DNA of 17,972 nt, taken from Bacteroidota bacterium (GTDB lineage Bacteria > Bacteroidota > Bacteroidia > Bacteroidales > Prolixibacteraceae). Shown in pieces: positions 14,054 through 17,972 of this stretch. Position 1 is the first letter of the stretch. Every line of letters begins with the position of its first letter. The notes under the pieces were generated by a model. It ran no database searches. It was not told the DNA's origin and saw only the letters and a program-made list of their open reading frames with translations. The translations under genes and the position numbers were made by a program. The stretch lies in assembly GCA_030706665.1 (NCBI GenBank), contig JAUZOB010000027.1, forward strand, positions 1 to 17,972, read 5' to 3'.

Positions 14054-16456
14054 CTACTTTACAACCCATTCATGAAGTCCGCTCGAATTACTTTCAGGAA
14101 GCTTAACTTCAAGTTTCACAGCTGTAGTCGTAACCGGTTTAAAAGTAACCTTATTGAATTCATCTTTCTTTATTGGGTAAGCTTCATTCGTTTCAACAGG
14201 TTTCCACTCATTGCCATCTTTATAGTAGATTTTCCAATCGGCAGGCAATCGGCAACCACCCCATGGGCTGTCATCATACCAATAAACTTCCGACATAGAA
14301 ACCTTCTGTGGTTTGGAAAATTCATATGCAATCCATTCTGTTTGATTCTTACGAGGCCACCAATGGTAATAATTGTTTGAATTATCATTTGAAGAAGAAG
14401 GGATCAATTGATCATTTATTGCATAGATCATTTTATTGAAATAGGAAGCGGTAATCTTGCAGTCTGAAGTAATTGAACCGGTAGCTTTAGGTCTGGCTCC
14501 TTTTACATCAGATGCCATCCAGACTGTCATTTGCCCCATTCCTCTGTTGGCCCATGCATAATAAGGGATTGCCTTAAAATCACGTGGATAGGTATTAACC
14601 TTCTCTGTAGAATCCTTGGTACATCCTTTTACTATACCGTCAATTTCCACTACTCCCTTGAGAAAATCAGGTTTGTAATTTGCTTTCAAGGTTGCATCTC
14701 CATCAACAATCAAATTCAGGATATATTCATTGTCAAAGTCTGGCCATTCCGCACAATAGACCAACGGACCTCGCATCAATGCAACTTTATCCCGATCGGC
14801 AACTACATTCGCATTGGCTTCAACCTTTCTGATCTCCAATGGGAAAGAAACCTCGACCAAATCATTCTTCTTCCATTTACGATCCAAAACGGCATAACCA
14901 TTTTCAACTTTGTATTCAACTGGTTGTCCATTAATCTTTAATACAACCTTCTGATTACTTTGATCAGCATAATGATATAAATCTCCGGGTACCGGTTTAT
15001 TAACTGCCCAACCCGGGATACGCAATTTCAAAACGGCATTGAGCGAAGAGGAAGACGGAGTAACATGAATCTTCATATTCCCATCCCATGGCATATTCCC
15101 TTCCTGTTTCAAGGTCAATTGTCTATTTCCGACAGAAAAAGAAGTCTGACTGGCAATATATAAATTGACAAAAAGACTGTTATCTTTTTGGGCATAAATA
15201 TAGCCCGGCATTGAAGCTATGACTCTGCAAACATTCGGAGGACAGCAAGCACAACCAAACCATTCGCTTCTGGCATGTTGTCCCTGTGATTCCAATGGAT
15301 TGGGATAGAAGAAATGATCACCCGACAAAGAAACACCCGAAAGCACATTGTTATATAAAGAGAGTTCCAGAATGTCAATATATTTCGAATCACCGGTCAT
15401 CAAGAACATGCGGTGATTCCAGAAAACATTCCCTACAGCAGCACAAGTTTCACAATAGGCTGCCATATTTGGAAGTTCGTAAGGTCCACCAAAACCTTCA
15501 TGACCTCCTGCAGCTCCGATCCCTCCTGTGAGGTACAGTTTTTTATCCACAACATCATGCCAAAGCCTTTCAATTGCTTTTACATATGCCACGTCACCGG
15601 TTAATGCAGCGACATCGGCCATTCCGGTCCACATATACGCTGCTCTGACAGAATGTCCAACCGCCTCATCCTGTTCGATTACCGGTTTATGTGACTGGTT
15701 ATAGGTAGTAGGCTCTCCGACTCCTTTTTGTCCGCGAATATCTAAGAAGAACTTAGCCAGATTCAGATAACGCTTATCTCCGGTCACCCGATATAACTTT
15801 ACAAGTCCAATTTCGACTTCCTGATGGCCCGGATATTCTAATAACTTCCCGGGACCAAAGACCTGATCTAACAGGTTGGCACTCTTAATGGAGATATCAA
15901 GCAAAGAACGCTTTCCGGTTGCCTGGTAATAAGCAACTGCAGCTTCATAAAGATGTCCCAGATTATATAACTCATGACTCAATTCATGATCGTTCACCCA
16001 ACGTTTCTTTCCAGCCCAGGGATGAGCATTCTCTCCCAAAATAGTTCGATTGGTATAAAGATAACCATCAGGTTCCTGAGCGGCTTTTATATAAGTGATA
16101 ACAGTGTCAATATAAGATTCCAGCTTCTTGTCCGGTTGATTCTGCATCGAATAACTGGCAGCCTCGATTATTTTATAAACATCAGAGTCATCAAAAGGGA
16201 ATTCCGAACAAAATGTCCCTTTCATCAACTTGCCTGCTACTTTAAAATTGTCGATACGTCCCGACTCCTGACTTTTCTTAAAGGCGATAGGAATCGTTAC
16301 CTCCATATTGGTTTTTATTTTCTGATCCCAAAATTGATCCTGGACCTTCACGGATGTAAACGGGACAGGATGGATAAAATAATCCTTTATCTGAGCTTGA
16401 GTCAGACCAGGGGAAATAAAGGATATCAGCATAAAAATGCGTAAGATTCTTTTCAT
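14054..16456 (-). CDS. GH127-family beta-L-arabinofuranosidase, exported
   Basis: This 800-residue glycoside hydrolase of family 127 (DUF1680) removes beta-L-arabinofuranosyl groups from plant glycans or glycoproteins. A signal peptide (charged MKRILR, hydrophobic core, probable cut after A21 in LTQA/Q) sends it to the periplasm or beyond. The alpha/alpha-barrel active site is intact by comparison with Bifidobacterium HypBA1. The acid/base Glu is E320 (GGHEGF). The zinc-binding Glu/Cys are E336 and C338 (YCETCAA), and the nucleophile and adjacent zinc cysteine are C404 and C405 (GCACCPPN). A beta-sandwich follows. Beyond about residue 660 lies a discoidin/F5-8C-like C-terminal domain (WIAYEFSKPQKVSMSEVYWYDD), probably for carbohydrate binding. 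No SusC/SusD pair or sugar-sensing regulator lies nearby, so it is not in an obvious polysaccharide utilisation locus within this window. The exact substrate is unknown. Confidence 0.9.
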   Translation of the reverse strand: MKRILRIFMLISFISPGLTQAQIKDYFIHPVPFTSVKVQDQFWDQKIKTNMEVTIPIAFKKSQESGRIDNFKVAGKLMKGTFCSEFPFDDSDVYKIIEAASYSMQNQPDKKLESYIDTVITYIKAAQEPDGYLYTNRTILGENAHPWAGKKRWVNDHELSHELYNLGHLYEAAVAYYQATGKRSLLDISIKSANLLDQVFGPGKLLEYPGHQEVEIGLVKLYRVTGDKRYLNLAKFFLDIRGQKGVGEPTTYNQSHKPVIEQDEAVGHSVRAAYMWTGMADVAALTGDVAYVKAIERLWHDVVDKKLYLTGGIGAAGGHEGFGGPYELPNMAAYCETCAAVGNVFWNHRMFLMTGDSKYIDILELSLYNNVLSGVSLSGDHFFYPNPLESQGQHARSEWFGCACCPPNVCRVIASMPGYIYAQKDNSLFVNLYIASQTSFSVGNRQLTLKQEGNMPWDGNMKIHVTPSSSSLNAVLKLRIPGWAVNKPVPGDLYHYADQSNQKVVLKINGQPVEYKVENGYAVLDRKWKKNDLVEVSFPLEIRKVEANANVVADRDKVALMRGPLVYCAEWPDFDNEYILNLIVDGDATLKANYKPDFLKGVVEIDGIVKGCTKDSTEKVNTYPRDFKAIPYYAWANRGMGQMTVWMASDVKGARPKATGSITSDCKITASYFNKMIYAINDQLIPSSSNDNSNNYYHWWPRKNQTEWIAYEFSKPQKVSMSEVYWYDDSPWGGCRLPADWKIYYKDGNEWKPVETNEAYPIKKDEFNKVTFKPVTTTAVKLEVKLPESNSSGLHEWVVK

Positions 16457-16675
16457 AATTGTAGTGTTAAGGGTTTGTAATACTTTTTATAAAAATACAA
16501 AATAAATCTGTATCTTATAGTTGAAAAATGATATATATCAACTATTAAAAACTATTTTAATGTAATACGTACTTTTATACACGAAAAAATAAAACACGAA
16601 CTAACCCTAACAATATTTAGATACAGACATAATCTGAAAAAAATTTCGATCAGAAAATTTTCCTTTTGACAGGCT

Positions 16676-16727
16676 GTTTAATGAAGCGATCAATTTTGCT
16701 TCAGAAATCCAGACCTGGGTATTAAAC
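16676..16727. repeat. Branched palindrome downstream of the Crp/Fnr-type gene
   Basis: The outer arms GTTTAAT (16676-16682) and ATTAAAC (16721-16727) enclose two further self-complementary segments: GAAGC/GCTTC (16683-16687/16698-16702) and CCAG/CTGG (16709-16718). Together they could fold as a small three-way junction. It starts about 36 bp past the stop of the minus-strand regulator gene, in the 307-bp spacer before GH127. No T-run directly follows on the minus strand, so it is not a textbook terminator. The rest of 16457-16763 is AT-rich and holds no gene I can support. It should contain the GH127 promoter, which I could not place. Confidence 0.4.
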
Positions 16728-16763
16728 AATAGCAACGGTACTATTTGTATTTTTCTTTCTTAT

Positions 16764-17444
16764 TCATCTTCCGGCAATAGAAATCAACCCCTCTTTATTC
16801 AAAATCTTTATTTCTCTTCGATCGACTTCAATAAACCCTTCATCTTCAAGTTCCGCAAATCCCCGGGCCAATGAAGGACGTGCAACACCAAACAACTCTG
16901 CCATCTCTCTTTGTGGTTGAGAAAGGATAATTACAGACGAATTCTGTAGCTTCATCTGTTCCGCTAAATAGAAAGCTATCTTTTCTCTGATGGTACGAAA
17001 AGACAAGAAGAATAATTTACGGGTCAGGAACTGTGTCCGATTTGATATTGCATTCAAATAATTTGTCAGAAACCGCTTGTTTTGCTGAAATAGCAATAAG
17101 ACATCCGGCTTGGCAATACGTAGTATCTTTACTTCGTCATTAGCAACCAGATCAACCGGGAAACGGTTTTGCTGTCCGAAAAGAAAGGCAACAGCCAACG
17201 GCCGCGGTGCTTCAATGTCTTCTATCTTAATAACCCTACCTGAAAGGTCGGGCATCTCCCCTTTCACACTTCCCATTAGAACAATTTGCAACGCCGTGAT
17301 CTCATCATCATGCACTGCGACCAGATCACCTTTGCGATAATGCTTTAGCTGATACACATTGTTTTTCAACAACTGTTCAATTTCTGTTGAACTGATCCCT
17401 CTAAAAAGAGGACAATCAACCAATAAATCAAACATTTTTTCCAT
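16764..17444 (-). CDS. Crp/Fnr-family transcriptional regulator (HcpR-like)
   Basis: This is a 226-residue regulator. An N-terminal cyclic-nucleotide-binding-type beta-roll (about residues 10-125) is followed by a long dimerisation helix (about 130-165) and a C-terminal winged helix-turn-helix. The recognition region is REMAELFGVARPSLARGFAEL with the wing EGFIEVDRREIKIL. The only cysteine I see is C11, so the N-terminal cysteine cluster that gives FNR its oxygen-sensing [4Fe-4S] centre is absent. The signal could be a heme ligand such as NO, or another small molecule. It is transcribed away from a ferredoxin-type gene that carries a Crp/Fnr-like palindrome in its promoter. In Porphyromonas and Bacteroides, a regulator in such a setting (HcpR) controls the NO-detoxifying hybrid cluster protein; assignment to HcpR is inference from context. 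The upstream bases GCGCGCG are unusually GC-rich for this region. Confidence 0.88.
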   Translation of the reverse strand: MEKMFDLLVDCPLFRGISSTEIEQLLKNNVYQLKHYRKGDLVAVHDDEITALQIVLMGSVKGEMPDLSGRVIKIEDIEAPRPLAVAFLFGQQNRFPVDLVANDEVKILRIAKPDVLLLFQQNKRFLTNYLNAISNRTQFLTRKLFFLSFRTIREKIAFYLAEQMKLQNSSVIILSQPQREMAELFGVARPSLARGFAELEDEGFIEVDRREIKILNKEGLISIAGR

Positions 17445-17594
17445 GCGCGCGTAACCAATTTAGATAGATCGTTGTGACTTTCCGGTATCACCCGTTTTAT
17501 TATAAATCATCATTTTATAAAGATATGAGACTAATTTATCTTTTTCTAATCGTCCTGAATAAAAAATTGAACAACCTGCAATAAAAAAATCGTG

Positions 17595-17614
17595 TTTGTA
17601 ACATTTGATACAAA
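17595..17614. promoter_or_regulatory. Crp/Fnr-type operator palindrome
   Basis: TTTGTA-N8-TACAAA is a perfect 6+6 inverted repeat; two further central positions (C/G and A/T) also pair, giving 8 of 10 symmetric pairs. Its centre (17604.5) is about 41 bp upstream of the start expected from the -7 box at 17634-17641. This is the class II activator position for Crp/Fnr proteins. It is the natural target of the divergent regulator at 16764-17444. Confidence 0.6.
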
Positions 17615-17633
17615 TTAAGACATTTTGGTCCTT

Positions 17634-17641
17634 TATTTTTG
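17634..17641 (+). promoter_or_regulatory. -7 promoter box of the ferredoxin-type gene
   Basis: TATTTTTG matches the Bacteroidetes -7 consensus TAnnTTTG and lies 40 bp before the ATG at 17682. No TTTG occurs at the normal -33 position, as expected for an activator-dependent promoter with the operator just upstream. Confidence 0.6.
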
Positions 17642-17681
17642 AAACCGGAAATAAATAACAAGAATAAGACTGACCGGAGAT

Positions 17682-17972
17682 ATGAAAAGACAAATTGTAA
17701 ACATCGACGAAGATAAATGTAACGGTTGCGGGCTATGTGTTCCCAACTGTCATGAAGGAGCTCTTCAAATCATTGACGGCAAAGCCAGACTAGTCAGCGA
17801 CCTGATGTGTGACGGTCTGGGTGCCTGTATCGGATACTGCCCTCAGGAAGCTATCACAATAGAAGAACGTGAAGCCGAAGCCTACAATGAAGTTGCAGTA
17901 ATCAGCGACATGATCGGCAAAGGGAAGAATACAGTCATTGCACACCTTAAACATCTTAAGGATCACAACGAA
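17682..17972 (+). CDS. 4Fe-4S dicluster ferredoxin-type protein, N-terminal part (partial)
   Basis: The first 97 residues are visible; the frame runs off the end of the window. Two [4Fe-4S] motifs are present. The first is C13-x2-C16-x2-C19-x3-C23 (KCNGCGLCVPNC). The second is a variant, C43-x5-C49-x3-C53-P, in DLMCDGLGACIGYCP. A helical, charged segment follows (AYNEVAVISDMIGKGKNTVIAHLKHLKDHNE), so the protein is longer than a simple 2[4Fe-4S] ferredoxin. It probably transfers electrons to a partner enzyme. In many Bacteroidales a protein with this beginning precedes hcp (hybrid cluster protein), which would fit the Crp/Fnr-type regulator next door. The downstream gene is not in the window, so this is inference. 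The ATG at 17682 is the start: it lies just before the conserved N-terminus and 41 bp after the -7 box. Confidence 0.88.
   Translation, partial: MKRQIVNIDEDKCNGCGLCVPNCHEGALQIIDGKARLVSDLMCDGLGACIGYCPQEAITIEEREAEAYNEVAVISDMIGKGKNTVIAHLKHLKDHNE

Noticed and set aside
15974..16444. Plus-strand 156-codon ORF opposite the GH127 signal peptide and N-terminus
   Set aside because: The opposite strand encodes a well-matched GH127 enzyme. The plus frame has no domain features.
17460..17693. Minus-strand 77-codon ORF across the regulator-ferredoxin spacer
   Set aside because: It starts inside the ferredoxin gene and runs through the operator and -7 box. Its cysteine/aromatic-rich composition looks like random AT-rich translation.

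Overview
The window reads as chromosomal DNA of an anaerobic Bacteroidetes bacterium, most likely a Bacteroidales relative of Bacteroides, Parabacteroides or Paludibacter. The evidence is AT-rich spacers, weak or absent Shine-Dalgarno sequences, TAnnTTTG-type -7 boxes, a secreted GH127 glycosidase, and protein sequences typical of the phylum. No plasmid, phage, tRNA, rRNA or CRISPR signal was seen.

Positions 2-8654 (+) hold a compact branched-chain amino acid operon: ilvB (3' end only), ilvN, ilvC, leuA, leuC, leuD, a second LeuA-like synthase and leuB, closed by a strong intrinsic terminator (8678-8712). The second synthase matches the known pyruvate-pocket residues of Leptospira citramalate synthase position for position, so it is called cimA. 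LeuCD and LeuB probably serve both the leucine branch (from LeuA) and the citramalate route to 2-oxobutyrate (from CimA). IlvBN and IlvC then act on pyruvate and 2-oxobutyrate. A 175-bp element with 14-bp perfect terminal inverted repeats and nested internal palindromes (2248-2422) separates ilvC from leuA. It looks like a non-coding MITE inserted into the operon.

Positions 8713-10367 (+) hold ilvA (threonine dehydratase), the alternative source of 2-oxobutyrate, as its own transcription unit. Its long 5' region has a TATTTTTG box followed by a 29-codon ORF rich in Leu, Ile and Thr codons, a candidate regulatory leader peptide. A 14-bp hairpin follows ilvA.

Positions 10605-12484 (+) hold a 600-residue cytosolic protein of unknown function. 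It looks like a TIM-barrel, possibly flavin-binding, enzyme with several conserved-looking cysteines. It ends at a UUCG-loop terminator.

Positions 12675-16456 (-) hold two exported proteins: a 340-residue protein of unknown function with a structured 5' UTR, and a GH127-family beta-L-arabinofuranosidase with an intact Cys/Glu active site and a C-terminal discoidin-like domain.

Positions 16764-17972 hold a divergent pair: a Crp/Fnr-family regulator (-) and the start of a protein with two [4Fe-4S] motifs (+). A palindrome (17595-17614) sits about 41 bp upstream of the predicted start of the ferredoxin transcript, the classic place for activation by a Crp/Fnr protein. The arrangement resembles the HcpR-ferredoxin-hcp nitrosative-stress locus of Bacteroidales, though hcp itself would lie beyond the window.
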